This document shows positions 16,861 to 27,162 of a DNA stretch of 64,000 bases, piece by piece. Each line of letters opens with the position of its first letter. The stretch's first letter is position 1. The notes under the pieces are model-generated. The model did no database searches. It had not been told where the DNA came from and saw only the letters and a program-made list of their open reading frames with translations. The translations under genes and the position numbers were made by a program. The stretch covers positions 60,696 to 124,695 of the forward strand of contig CAJNDS010000497.1 of assembly GCA_905221605.1 (NCBI GenBank). The letters are read 5' to 3'. The stretch comes from Symbiodinium natans. Its lineage: Eukaryota; Sar; Dinophyceae; Suessiales; Symbiodiniaceae.

Positions 16861-16984
16861 AATCGAGTTCGAGTGAAAACTATCATGCGAGCATTGTGTT
16901 TGCAAATGGGGGTGGCTGCGCCCCCACTCCTGCTTCTGCTAGGACTCTCCCCCGCTCCCAACCCCCCACCCTGTGGTGGTGGAG

Positions 16985-17145
16985 GGTCTTGGGGTTGAGG
17001 ATTTAGGTCTTTCGGGTCGAATGAGGGTTTTCGGGTTTTGGGTTTAGGGCTTTGGGGGTTTGTTTAGGGTTTCAGGTCTTAGGGTTTTGGTTTTTCGGGC
17101 TTTAGGGTTTCATGGTTTTGGGTTTTGGGGTTTTCAGGTTTGGTT
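16985..17145 (+). repeat. Degenerate telomere-like tract (TTTAGGG variants)
   Basis: About 160 bases of T/G-rich sequence with repeated TTTAGGG, TTTCGGG, TTTTGGG and GGTTTAGGG words on the plus strand and very few C or A bases otherwise. TTTAGGG is the plant-type telomere unit also reported for dinoflagellates. The spacing is irregular, so this is a decayed interstitial tract rather than a chromosome end. Confidence 0.6.
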
Positions 17146-17325
17146 AAAGGAAGGGAGAGGGTGTCATTCTTTTCCTTTGTACATGCGCCTTTTTTGTGCT
17201 CGTTGGGAAACAAGTCCTACGAAAGCACGAAATTTACAGGAACATAAGGTTTGTGTTTGCAAAAGAAATCTGTTTTGTTTCTTTCCGTGCTTTGGACGGA
17301 CCGGGTCAAAGGAAACCTGCGCGCA

Positions 17326-17341
17326 GCATGCTATAGCATGC
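17326..17341. repeat. 16-bp perfect palindrome
   Basis: GCATGCTATAGCATGC reads the same on both strands. Its surroundings (17150-17640) contain no supportable gene. Confidence 0.8.
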
Positions 17342-17639
17342 TTTTTCCTACCGTCATGAGTATTCCCAGCATCTACAAAATCGAGCACTCTCGATATCTC
17401 TCAATGGGATGTCTTGACATGAGTATTTTGACATGCAGAAGCACTTGCCTCTTGACGCATTGGTGCACTGTTCTTAAAGAGCCACAAACCCGAAAACACA
17501 AGTTTTTTCAACGCGGGGCCCACAGTTCCACTGCCTTTTGAGTGGCAGTGGTGGACTTTATAACTGCAGACACGACTGCAAGTACTACAGTATGTTTAGG
17601 CGGGCGCGGCATCTCAAGCGGTCATCCAAGCCGTTCCAC

Positions 17640-18100
17640 ATGCTACACTCTTAGAAGACGCCTCATTTAACAAGCCGCTCAAGATGACACACTTTTATAG
17701 GGTCGTTCATAGAATTATCAAAAGAGCCACTTTAAATGACACACTTTTAGAGGATGTGTCCACACAGATTAACAAAATGAATGAAAAAATCCTCAACCCA
17801 CAAGACCGGCCTTCCAACGTTCAAAAAACAATTCAAAAACAGTTGAGAACAAAGAGAAACCCACAAGACCGGCCTCTGAGAAAAAAAATCAGTTAAGAAA
17901 CAAACTTGGAATTCGCATGTTCCCTAGACAGCAATTCTTCATTGGAATCAATTTTTTAAACAAAGAAATCTTAGAAATAATTTGATTTTTGAAGAAATTG
18001 GACTTTTGTAATTTGATGTTTAGCTCTGGAAGTTGAGTTGGTAAAAATCTTAAATAAAATTGGAATAATGTTTTTTTTTCAAATTGAAAAATCTGCACTG
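17640..18100. other. AT-rich non-coding stretch with short direct repeats
   Basis: Base composition drops sharply to AT-rich here. ATGACACACTTTTA occurs twice about 55 bases apart (near 17681 and 17737), and ACCCACAAGACCGGCCT twice, 63 bases apart (near 17796 and 17859). There is no coding signal. It may be the remnant of a transposon or the left flank of the transposase element that follows. Confidence 0.5.
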
Positions 18101-18101
18101 T

Positions 18102-18170
18102 CCTTCACATTGACTGAAGAGAGCGAGGGACGGAGGTCCTAACTGTCGCTCTCTTCAGCCGATGTGAGGG
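18102..18170. repeat. Inverted repeat / hairpin upstream of transposase
   Basis: A 25-base left arm (18102-18126) pairs with 18146-18170 at 22 of 25 positions across a 19-base loop. The arms centre on CTGAAGAGAGCGA and its complement. It lies about 200 bp upstream of the transposase ATG. It could be a foldback terminus, a MITE-like insert or a structured RNA. No matching arm was found downstream of the transposase. Confidence 0.65.
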
Positions 18171-18376
18171 AGGGAGGGAAATGACCCTGCAGAGGAGGGG
18201 GGTTGGGTTTGTGGAAATGCTGCCCATTTTTTTTTCAGGTTTCTACATTCTTCTCACAAGATTAAGCTTGCAAAATTCTGTTTTAGATCTTGTTTAGAAG
18301 ATCCGATTTAGCATTCAGTTGACTTTTCAAGCATTTTTATGCAGATTCTGCAGCATTTTATTGCTCCATTGGAAGC

Positions 18377-20137
18377 ATGGCAAGAACAGCCGCAATGAGT
18401 GCACGTTGGCAGTCAGGAGGGCAAATCACAATGGGTTCTGCTGGAAGGGACAGACGAGTTCGATCACAGCCCAAGAATCGAGCCAGGAAAAGTCGTCAGC
18501 CTGGAGCTCGAGATGAAGACTCACCTGTCGAAGCTACAGAAGCCAAGACGAAGCCTCAAAAGCGACCAGCAAGTGCCCTTCAGGAACATTTTGAATCTCG
18601 CCAAGTTTCTTCTTCATCATTGCCATCTCGACCCTACACAGATCCGGGACAAGAAAGTCCAGAAAGAAAAAGAGGTCGGCAAGCCAATTTGTCACGTTCA
18701 TCCTTGTGGACTCGTTTCTCTTTGGACGGAATCCTTTGTTCAAAGCCAGCAGAACTGCTGGAAATGTGCGTGGACTTGGGTTTGCTGCATGATGGCCGAC
18801 TTGATCCATGTGAGTGGTGCGAAAGCACAAATTGGCGATTTGAAACCAAGGGTGACCATGCTTCTTACAGATGCAAGACAAAAGATTGCAGATGCTCCAA
18901 ATCTGCATTGACACATGACCAGGACCTCTTCAATAAGAAGTTAGCCCTGCGGTCGTTAATTGGTGCCCTTTGGCTTTTCTTATCACCGATCAATCTCAGC
19001 CCAGATCAAGCCGGTGTCATACTTGGTGTGGATCATCGCACTGTTCGGGAGCTGTTTCGCAACTTTCGCAAGTGGCTTTCACCCATCATCGACAGGATGA
19101 ACGAAGAGCTCATTCTTGGAGGAGCTGGCATGGACGTCGAGTTGGACGAGATCAGCTTCAGAAGCAAGGCCCTGGATGACAAGGTTTCTTGGCTTTATAT
19201 TTGTTTTTGTTTTTGTGAATGACTTGTCGAGTCGAGCCAGTTTCGAGGTTTCATTCATCATCAGATTCGCAGTGAGGTTTTGTGGCTCCGGTACATTGCC
19301 ATCGTTCGCAGAGGAAGCGCCAAGGTTTTCATCCACAAGCTTCCAGACAAATTGACTGCGTCCGGACAAGGTGGAGGGGGCCCTTTGACAATCCAGGAGC
19401 TGAAGGAGACGATCGTGAACTCCGCGGGAGCCAGCCGAATTGCCATTGGCAGTGTCTGTCACACTGACAGCGCAAAGGCATACAAGAAGCTGGATTCTGA
19501 AGAGCCGTTGCCTTGCTTGTACAATGGAGCTTTGGGCGGCCCTTCTTTTGCTCACTTGAAGCTGGCGCACAGCAATGTTCGACACAAGCCGCCCCATCCA
19601 GAGTTCACTCGCAGGTTCAAGCTCAAGATCTTTGACGGTCGACAGTGGGTGGAAGAGATCAGGGTTGGAGGCACCCAAAAGTTGGATGGCTTCTTTGCTT
19701 CCTTCCGAAGGGAGGTAGGCAAGCGCCCTGTCAACACCACTGGGCCTACTCCTGAGACGGCTGAGGCCATGGAGACACAGCTTCATGAGCGAGTGCGTGT
19801 TTTCCAGTTTTTGCATTGGTTTTCGTTTACAGATGCTTTTCAAGTCTTTGCGGAAATGCGCAAGCTTGAGCGTGCTTCTGTTGGCTCGGTAACGTGGGCA
19901 AGCTTGGACAGTTTTGGAAAGGGAAAGGCAAAGCCTTCCACTGCTTCTACTAGTGCGCTTGCTGAAGCGAAATCTGTAGAGGAGGTTCCTTCTGTTCTGG
20001 TGCCTTCTGCGTGTGAAGAATCGCCTCAGCCGCTTTTGCCTGTGTTTTCGGAAGGCGAGGATGTTCAGAGTGAGCTCTTCGATCCCGAAGAAGAGGAGCC
20101 TATGTTTGACAGCAAAGGGATCAGAGTGTTGAACTAG
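18377..20137 (+). CDS. ISXO2/IS1595-like (Merlin-type) DDE transposase
   Basis: The gene encodes a cut-and-paste DDE-type transposase of about 559 aa after removal of one intron (19184-19264). Exon 1 has a basic N-terminal tail and then a zinc ribbon (CEWC ... CKTKDCRC) as in the IS1595/ISXO2 family. It ends in the first catalytic block VELDEISF (Asp codon 19145). Exon 2 opens with IRSEVLWLRYIAI, carries the second Asp in CHTDSAKAYK (19466) and a histidine-rich block. In the third block QKLDGFFASFRRE an Asp (19685) stands where the family normally has Glu. The C-terminal 90 residues are Ser/Ala/Glu-rich and not part of the family core. ATG 18377 is the first in-frame methionine. No terminal inverted repeats were found, so this may be a domesticated or immobile copy. 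Confidence 0.82.
19184..19264 (+). other. Intron in transposase gene (81 nt, GT-AG)
   Basis: The donor AAG|GTTTCT and acceptor CATCAG|ATTCGC join the two transposase exons in phase 0 and remove a stop near 19220. Homology to ISXO2 transposases runs straight across the junction. Confidence 0.8.
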
Positions 20138-20299
20138 CAGAAAGCAGAAGCTGTTCGAAGTTGGCCTGAGTTTTGTGCGTGCAAAAAGAGCCTCGCGTTT
20201 TTGGAGTCGATTCCTGCGACTGGTTGGGCTGTGGGTTGAATCTTTGACCAGTCAGGTAGGTTCAGAGCAAGGCTTCGATTTTGAAGTGGGGCTAGGCCA

Positions 20300-20570
20300 C
20301 GGGACAGCTTCTTTGAGGATGTAACACATCGAGCGGCGTGGCCTGCAATTGCTGCGAGGCCCTTTTAAAGAAGTCGCGGCGCTTGGAGCGGCGTGTTGGT
20401 GGCAGCATTTCCACGCGGAAGAAACAGGGTTTACCAGGCAGACTGTGGGTCCCGGTTTGCTAGGCTACGTACAGCTCCTTTGAAGACGTGACACCTCGAG
20501 CGGCGGACCGCTAGTTGCTGCGAGGCCCCTTAAAAGAGGTCGCGGCGCCTCGAGCGGCGCGGCTGACGCC
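20300..20570. repeat. Diverged ~95-bp direct duplication
   Basis: 20300-20395 and 20465-20570 share a common order of words: CAGCT(T/C)CTTTGA, GA(T/C)GT, ACA(T/C)C...CGAGCGGCG, TTGCTGCGAGGCCC, TTAAA, GTCGCGGCGC and GAGCGGCG. The two copies are about 165 bp apart and clearly diverged. Confidence 0.65.
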
Positions 20571-20619
20571 GCGCCGCCCTGCGGGCGGCGCGGCGTTTTG
20601 AGCGGTTAAAGTTAACCGC
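20566..20619. repeat. Two adjacent strong hairpins
   Basis: 20566-20596 is a perfect 14-bp GC stem (ACGCCGCGCCGCCC with its complement) around a 3-base loop. It is followed at 20602-20619 by GCGGTTAA-AG-TTAACCGC. They end a GC-rich tract downstream of the transposase and could be a terminator-like or MITE-end structure (inference). Confidence 0.85.
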
Positions 20620-20639
20620 GCGCGACGCCGCGCCCGGCG

Positions 20640-21180
20640 TTGTTTACTATCCGTCCGTGATCCCGGCTTCGACATGCGAGAACGTGGTAAGGTTCGCGCT
20701 CAATCATACGATGTGTGTTCCAAGATGTTCCAAGCAACAACGTGTCAGACCCGTAGGCGCTCAATTTCACATCGTCGAAGGTTGATTGCGAAGCGAATCT
20801 TTTCCCCGTGGTTTGCTGTGTTGTAACTAAGTTGCATCGCCAATTTGGATTTTTTTGTCGTGGCTTTGCAAACGGAAGAACAAACCGGTCGTTGTAGCAG
20901 TTGGATTGGCACCTGGATATCAAGCACGGCAGTTTTTCTTGCGTGTTAGTTGCACTTTTCATTGCTCTCCGACAAGGGCGTGTTGCTCGGGGCGGGCAAG
21001 GGGGGGGCGATCGACGTGCCGGCGAGGTGTACCTGTTCCAGGCCACTGTGGCATTTTGCGAACACAGGTTCCAAGTTTTCTGGCAAAGGCTTGCCATGCT
21101 TTCGCCGACCTGGAGGTGGCTGATGAAAGCACTACATTCTCCAGACCGCCCAGAGAAGGACTTGCACATGTTTAGCATAT
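20640..21180. other. No supportable gene
   Basis: Both strands have short frames without recognisable motifs. I see no repeats or coding signal that I can support. Confidence 0.5.
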
Positions 21181-21189
21181 TTATTATTA

Positions 21190-21223
<34 letters not shown>

Positions 21224-21255
21224 GATTATTATGATTATGATTATTATTATTAATG
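21181..21255. repeat. (ATT)n microsatellite
   Basis: Mostly ATT triplets with a few ATG and ATC interruptions. Non-coding. Confidence 0.95.
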
Positions 21256-21540
21256 AGCTGCGAGACGTGCATCTTCAGCTCAAGCGGACGATGATGTTGG
21301 CTTCTTGGCAGTGGCAGGTCGACATGTCCGGAGCCATGGGGATGATGCTGACCGGAAACAATGGGACAGATCTACACAAAGGCTGCTTGTACAGTGCGAG
21401 AACGCAATGCAGCAGGCTGATGTTTGTTTTTTTTTGATCTTTCCCGTTCGTTTTGGCTTCAGGAAATGGGCGGCAGCAGGAGGACTGGATTTTGGGGCCT
21501 GTGTCGTGTTGGGCCATTCATTCCGCATCTTTGCGTGCAG

Positions 21541-21705
21541 GTTGTGGATGGTATGGATGAGGACACATTGGGCAAGGTGGGCTTGGAAGATTCAGCGGGC
21601 TTGGCGAACTTGGCTTAGCCGCTTAGCCAGGCCAGAAAAGCTGCGAAAGCACACTTGTATGCACTGAGAGATCACGTGGAACAAGCGATGGAGGCTGGGG
21701 CCCTC
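21541..21705 (+). CDS. Exon-like fragment of coiled-coil protein with internal stop
   Basis: After a CAG acceptor, the frame reads VVDGMDEDTLGKVGLEDS and continues past a TAG (21616-21618) as a helical segment (QARKAAKAHLYALRDHVEQ) ending at a TGA. The same frame looks coding on both sides of the TAG, so either a small intron covers it or the copy is a pseudogene. No known family is recognised. It may belong with the coiled-coil exons downstream to 26664. Confidence 0.4.
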
Positions 21706-22019
21706 TGATGTTAAAGTTGCTACAAAGTTTCCTCTTTACAGTTTTGCTTGATGTGATAAGTCTTAGGACACCCTTGAAGGCTTTTCAGAGGCTTGAGAGC
21801 GTCGTCTTCATGGCGGCTGAGACAGTGAAGGACAGCAAGTGAAGGATCATCCAGTGATTGCAGCGCATCAAGGTGGTAGCTGTTTGCTGGAAGTCTCTCA
21901 GGCAAGTGTTTTGAGGCAGGGGGCATGGTGTGCACTACTGCAGGCAGATCGCCGTGCCCTGATGGAAGACAGAATAGCGACTTAACGAAAATGGGTATTA
22001 CATTCTTGTGCTGTGTTCA

Positions 22020-22204
22020 CAGGACCTGAATCCTGCTTCTGGTATCGGAAGAGATGCACTGAGGCAGCTGCCAGTGAGCGACACAAGGCGGAGGCCTGTT
22101 TGGTCAATCGGGTTGTTGACCTGGTGTTCGTTTGGTACTGCACAAATTCCGGGCTGCAGGCCGAGCTCGTTACGAAGCAGGATCAGATTCGACGGGAGCA
22201 AGAG
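22020..22204 (+). CDS. Putative exon, coiled-coil protein of unknown function
   Basis: The exon is bounded by a TTCACAG acceptor (to 22020) and a consensus donor AAGAG|GTGAGC (22204/22205). It encodes a charged helical segment including ASERHKAEACLVNRVVD and GLQAELVTKQDQIRREQE. No family is recognised. The good donor and the heptad-like pattern support a real exon. Confidence 0.5.
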
Positions 22205-22439
22205 GTGAGCTTTCAAATGAACGTTCACATGCGCGTCCGCATTTTGCATGAGCTGTCGCTTGGGCTTTACCAAGAAGCTTGCGCTTGCAGTTTGCATGCT
22301 GTGTCTGGAGTACGGTTCGTTGCAAGCCATGAGTTTGTTCGAGACTGTGGCACGTTGCCCATGGTTGCCTTTCTTGATGACCTGCTGGCTCAAAGAGCTT
22401 GATTAGGTCTTCGGCTCATGACGCATCAGAGACATTTGC

Positions 22440-22560
22440 CATATTGCAAACATGCGGAGGAGTTGCGGCAGGCTCGAGAGCAGCTGGAGCAAGAGCCGCC
22501 TCCTCAGAGATGTGGCAAAAGGAGAGAGGCCGCACTCCAGCTTGTGCTGCTTGGGTCATA
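22440..22560 (+). CDS. Putative coiled-coil exon
   Basis: One frame reads KHAEELRQAREQLEQEPPPQR and on to a TAG near 22560, a charged helical composition like the neighbouring exons. Exact splice sites are unclear. It probably belongs to the same gene as 22020-22204. Confidence 0.4.
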
Positions 22561-22839
22561 GGCGCTGGCAGCTCAAACAGCAGCTGCCACCTCAATAGAG
22601 ATGTACTGTATGTGTGTGTTACAAGTTGAAACGCGCCTATCATGGGCTTGTGCTCAGGCTTCGACAGACGCAGGCCACATGTGCAGAGGCATTCATAGTG
22701 CTTACTAGGATGATCTTGTATGAGCTTTTCGGCTGAAAGTCTCAGTAGAAGCCTTCAAGCAAGCAGCAAAACAAGAAGCGAGGAGGCCCTATATATACAC
22801 ATACAGATCATGCGTATGAGCATGCATGCAGGCAAGCAT

Positions 22840-22960
22840 GTATGTATGTATGCATGTATGCATGCAGTTATGTGTGTATGTCTGTATGTCTGTATTGTCT
22901 GTATGTCTGCATGTCTGTGTGTCTGTATGTCTGTATGTCTGCATGTCTGTATGTCTAGAT
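22840..22960. repeat. (TGTATGTC)n / (ATGT)n microsatellite
   Basis: Imperfect 4- and 8-base repeats of TGTATGTC with GCATGTCTG variants. Open frames across it on both strands are repeat artefacts. Confidence 0.9.
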
Positions 22961-23248
22961 TATGTTTGTCGAACTGCATATGCGCGTAGATATGTATATA
23001 TGACAAATGTTGTATACGTCATTTCGGCATTTGTCTGTACGTCAAGTCAGAGGTCCCTCCGTGATACACGGAAGCATTATGCATGTAAATGTCGATATGG
23101 GCGAGAAACTGTAGATATGGAGAATTTTATGCAGATATATCTACACCTGCCCTCTTTCCAGAACTGTGGCGGAAAAAACATGTTTCACATCTGAAGCCAA
23201 CCTTATCGCACAAGCATAGCCAACGGTCCATTCTCTGCCCTGCTGGCA

Positions 23249-24070
23249 ATGGCCTTTTTCAACAAGTTCCTGCCAGGCAAGCGCATTGTGGAGATAATGG
23301 TGAAGAGTTCTGAGTGTCGAAGCACTGCAGGTGCATCAAAAAAGCGAGATGGACCACCTTCAAATTGCCAAGGTGCACCGCAGGCCTGCACCACCCCACA
23401 TGTCGAGCGCAAGGCTAAGCATCTGCTGCGCGAAAACTGGGCCCTGCAGGCTGGGCCAAATATGCCAAACGGTTATGGCCAGTACCCAGGCCCCTTCCCA
23501 AGTGCAGGCGGGAGAGTAGGAGAAAACTTGGAGAGAGAAGCTGCTGCTGAGTCTTGCAGCTCAGGCAAAGGGTTTCCTGGGGCCCTGCCTGGCAAGGGCT
23601 TCCAAAAAGGACCTGGTGGATTTGCTCATGGCATGCCCCCGGGTCCTTCTCCCAACAACGCTGGGATGGGCTACGAGATGGGCTACCAGACATACCAGGT
23701 TGCGGTGCACACCAGTGTAGGTCCTGGAGCGAGGCCGGCTGAGTGACGACAGGGTCCCCACGAGAAGTGTGGGTGCAAGATGGTGCGAGGCCACCAGGTG
23801 TTGGAGGTCCCGGTCCAGCTGCCACGCCTCAGGCCAGAAGTGCAACGGTGTTTCACCAGACCTCACCATGATTCAGAGACCATCCCTCCTCTCCATCTGA
23901 GGTGCTGCCCGCTGCGGCACGCACCAGGAAGTCCATGGGACCACTGATGCCGCCACTTCCGCCATCTGCGCTGAGACCGGACTCCCCGGTTTTGCCAGAG
24001 GTGCGCCGCATGGCAGTGCAAAGAAGTGGAGAGTCACTCCAAGCGTACGCCATGCCCTGTTCCAGTCCTG
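23249..24070 (+). CDS. Putative Gly/Pro-rich exons, unknown protein
   Basis: Three stretches look coding by composition. 23440-23510 reads PNMPNGYGQYPGPFPSAGG. 23565-23745 reads GKGFPGALPGKGFQKGPGG followed by a Met/Gly/Pro-rich run and a stop at 23746. 23902-24070 reads LPAAARTRKSMGPLMPPLPP. The first part of the frame from 23249 (MAFFNKFLPGKRIVEIMVK) may be a separate exon. Low-complexity Gly/Pro segments like these suggest a disordered, perhaps RNA-associated protein, but no domain is recognisable. Exon limits and strand-mate relations are not resolved. Confidence 0.35.
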
Positions 24071-24679
24071 CCGTTTGTTTTGCCACCAGTCAAATACTGC
24101 CCGACCTGTTGTATATGCGCCGCACAAAGTATTATGAAAGAGTTTCTGTACATGAAAGGAAGAGCACGGATATGCACATTTTAAAGGAAGAGGAGAGGGA
24201 AATGTTATTCTAGGAGGGTCCTGGCTGGCTTGTGAACTGCCCAATTGCCAGTTGCTTGGGAGACTATTCAAGTTTATTCTATGGATTTCGAAAGGAGAGT
24301 CCTGGGTTTCGTTTCAGCTGCTAGTCTTGAATGTTGGACAGGCATCATACTGCCGAACCTCCGAAAATGCCACTGGCCTGTGCCCAGAAACTTGTGGGAC
24401 AAGGAAAATTTGGAAGGGGTGATCCGCGAAGCAGCGTGGCCCCCGCAACGAAAGGCCGCCTCCCCCTGGTGTACCCCTGCCTTCCAGCCCCAGACGCTCC
24501 AATGTTATGTGAGTATTACGGGTATTACTTGTGGTTTCCACGTGGTTTCTCTCGAGAACGAGCACGAATGATCGCAGGCCGATGATTCCCAGTGGTGCCT
24601 TGGCTGACCCCATGGTTGCACTCAACGAGGGTCGTGCTACGTCCATGCAGATTTTTGATTGGTAATGTCTGAATGATGT

Positions 24680-25460
24680 CAGGCCTGTTCCACAAGTGTC
24701 CGCGCACACGGCGCCACACTTCGCAAGTGCTTCAGTAGCAGCCCATCCAACACCCACAGCTGGTGCCAAGGCCAGCACCCAGCAGGGGAGAGACTCAGCA
24801 CCTTCTGTGCCAGAAGTTGCGAGCAAGGACGCCCAAGGCTCCCACCCTTCACCCAAACCTTTTCAGACAGCCACCGAACGCAGCATGGCTGAGGCAACAC
24901 CGGTAGCAACAACACCTGAGGCGCCTCAGGCGATGCCTGAACTGGTGATGCCCCCACCACCCCCGACATTGCCGGCAGCTGCACCAATGCCCACGTCCGG
25001 CACAGGCTTGCCCAAAGCGGCGCCAGAATCTGCCGGATGCTCGGCCAAGCCGCAGCTTGTAGACCCAACCGCAACCAGTCCTGCTGAAAGTCTCGAAGCT
25101 CCAGAGCCCAGCCAATCCCCAGCAGCCGTTGTCAGCACTGCTGTTGCCAACGAAGCAATGAACTCCAAGCCAACCGCGGCTGCTTCAGCTACGGCTGCTT
25201 CAGCTACGGCTGCCTCAGTTACGGCTGCCTCAGCCACGGCTGCCTCAGCCACGGCTGCCTCAGCTGCTGCGGCCTCAACCACGCCCTCAACCACGACGGC
25301 CTCAACCACGGGTGCCTCAAGGGTTGTTGGCTTCCAGGCCGAGCCTTCGGTATCATCGTCTGCTGAAAACTCAGTGACTTTGATGTACCATCCTGTGCCG
25401 GTTGGCTGGGCTTTGTTGGGATTGCCTTTGACGGCTTCACAAGGCAAAAGTTGCTACCTG
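24680..25460 (+). CDS. Putative Ala/Pro/Ser/Thr-rich exon
   Basis: A continuous frame of about 250 codons is rich in Ala, Pro, Ser and Thr. It includes a Pro run (MPPPPPTLPAAAP) and a tandem ATAAS peptide array encoded by 15-bp repeats (25185-25270). It ends with a more hydrophobic segment (VPVGWALLGLPLTASQG). The composition indicates a long disordered region. No family is recognised. It lies between the Gly/Pro exons upstream and the coiled-coil exons downstream and may join them in one transcript. Confidence 0.4.
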
Positions 25461-25549
25461 ACACTTAGGTACACTTCGCTGAAGGATGTGAAGATACCCA
25501 GCGATCTGCCACCAGCTCGCGGAGTGGGAGCCGGCCAACAGTCACACAC

Positions 25550-26664
25550 TTGCGCTCTGAGCTGGAGCGCCTTCAGAAGGCCTGCAATCTCGAAGCGTTT
25601 TGGATTAATGATTCATATTTCGGATTGATGATTATGAGCGATAACTGCGAGAACTGCGAGAAAACGTTGGTTCTGCAGGAGATGGAGGCGTTGCAGATGC
25701 GGCCAGCACAAGGTTCCAGTTCAGATACCGCGCTGCGTGAGCAGGAGCTACGGCTTTTGCGTGAGCAGTCGCCTGGCATATGGGTAATTCCGTAGCACAA
25801 ACAAGCAAACTTTGCAAACATGTTTCTTTTCACAACATCAGAGAGCAGGATGCAACACAATCAGTTGCAACACGTACGTAAACGCAAGCTCGTCAGAAAG
25901 ACGAGGCTGGAGCAGACTGAGCGAGAGAATCAGGCCAGCTGTTCCATGGATTTTATTTATTTTTTTTTTTTTTTTTTGGGGGGGGGGGGGGGTGTTTCTT
26001 CTTTGCGAATGCCGGCGCTTAATGGAGCAGGCACTTCGAGCCAAGCAGGCAGAAGAGTCGGGCAAGTGCCTGAGCACTTGCATTGCGCGATTGAGTTTTC
26101 CTTGAGCTTTGCGATGCCTGCACCCAGGTCCTGCCCCTAAAAGGCGTGGCCGAAAGAGTGTCAAGAAGACAATGGATCTGACGGCACACCGCCGAACCAG
26201 CTGGCAGGCAGACACTGGCATAATCTGGCACGTCTGTCTTGTGATGCTTTGTAGTCCCACTTCACATCAAGCAATGTGGCTCGCTGGCTCGACATTCGAT
26301 GTATTTTCGCACCACGTTGCTGGCTTGCGCAGTGCTTCAAGCAGTTGTAGCAACAGGATTTGCCAGAAGACGAGCGCTTGCCTTCTGAAGTCCAGCCCTT
26401 AGCGAGACAAGGGAAAAACCATGCAAGACAGCCATCATTTCGAAGCAGTCGATGGACTCAGGATAGTGATGTTGATGATGAGGACGATCTGGAGGAGTTG
26501 TTGGATTTATCGGCTACTTGCCAGCAACAGCCTAACAGCCTGGTCATGCAAGTTCGAGTTACATCTGGCATTGTGAAGTTGTCAGTGCATGCAGCAGAAG
26601 CTGGCATGCTGAGGCGCACCGTGACCCGTAGCCGCGAAAAGAAAAAGCAGCAAATGTCGAGCTG
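25550..26664 (+). CDS. Putative 3' exons of coiled-coil/basic protein
   Basis: Several short coding-like stretches occur in order. 25550-25600 has RSELERLQKACNLEAF. 25640-25775 has LVLQEMEALQ and ALREQELRLLREQ. 26015-26070 has RLMEQALRAKQAEESGK. 26129-26190 has the basic APKRRGRKSVKK. 26390-26664 has an acidic DSDVDDEDDLEELLDL followed by a basic tail and a TGA. Alternating coiled-coil, acidic and Lys/Arg-rich segments suggest a nuclear or chromatin-associated protein, but that is inference. Splice sites are not assigned. Confidence 0.4.
25960..25992. repeat. T18-G15 homopolymer junction
   Basis: A run of 18 T is followed directly by 15 G. The exact lengths may be unreliable in any assembly. 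Confidence 0.85.
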
Positions 26665-27162
26665 AGAGATTGACCGGATTGACCATGTTGCGCGACACGA
26701 GATTCACTCTTGACTTGGGAAGGTGCACACTCCGGCAGAGAGTCAGACCATGACACCGCCAAAGGTGGGAGAAAGGTTGTTCCGTTGCAGGTGACTCTGT
26801 CCTGTCCGCGCAGCAGGCGCCCATGGTCGAAGACCAGGGCGTTCCGAGCGTTCCGAGCATTCCGAGCGTTCCGAGCAAGGCGCAAAGAGCCGAGAAGAGC
26901 ACAGTTGCACGGTTCCACGTGCTTTGGTAGCTCTGAAAAGCCGCTTGCGGGAGGCGCCATCTGCCGGCTCCTGGAGCCCCGCCCAGGCACTTGCAGAGCA
27001 AAGCTTTTCATGTCCTCTTTCATAATTTCCTCATACTTCAAGCACCAGGTTTTCGCGACGTCCGGCCGAGCGTGGCTCCAAGTCTTGCTGTGAAGCTTTC
27101 AGATCGAATGAAGCCAGTCATTCAGTGGGGTTTTCCTGTGCCAATTATTCTGAAGCGTGTTG

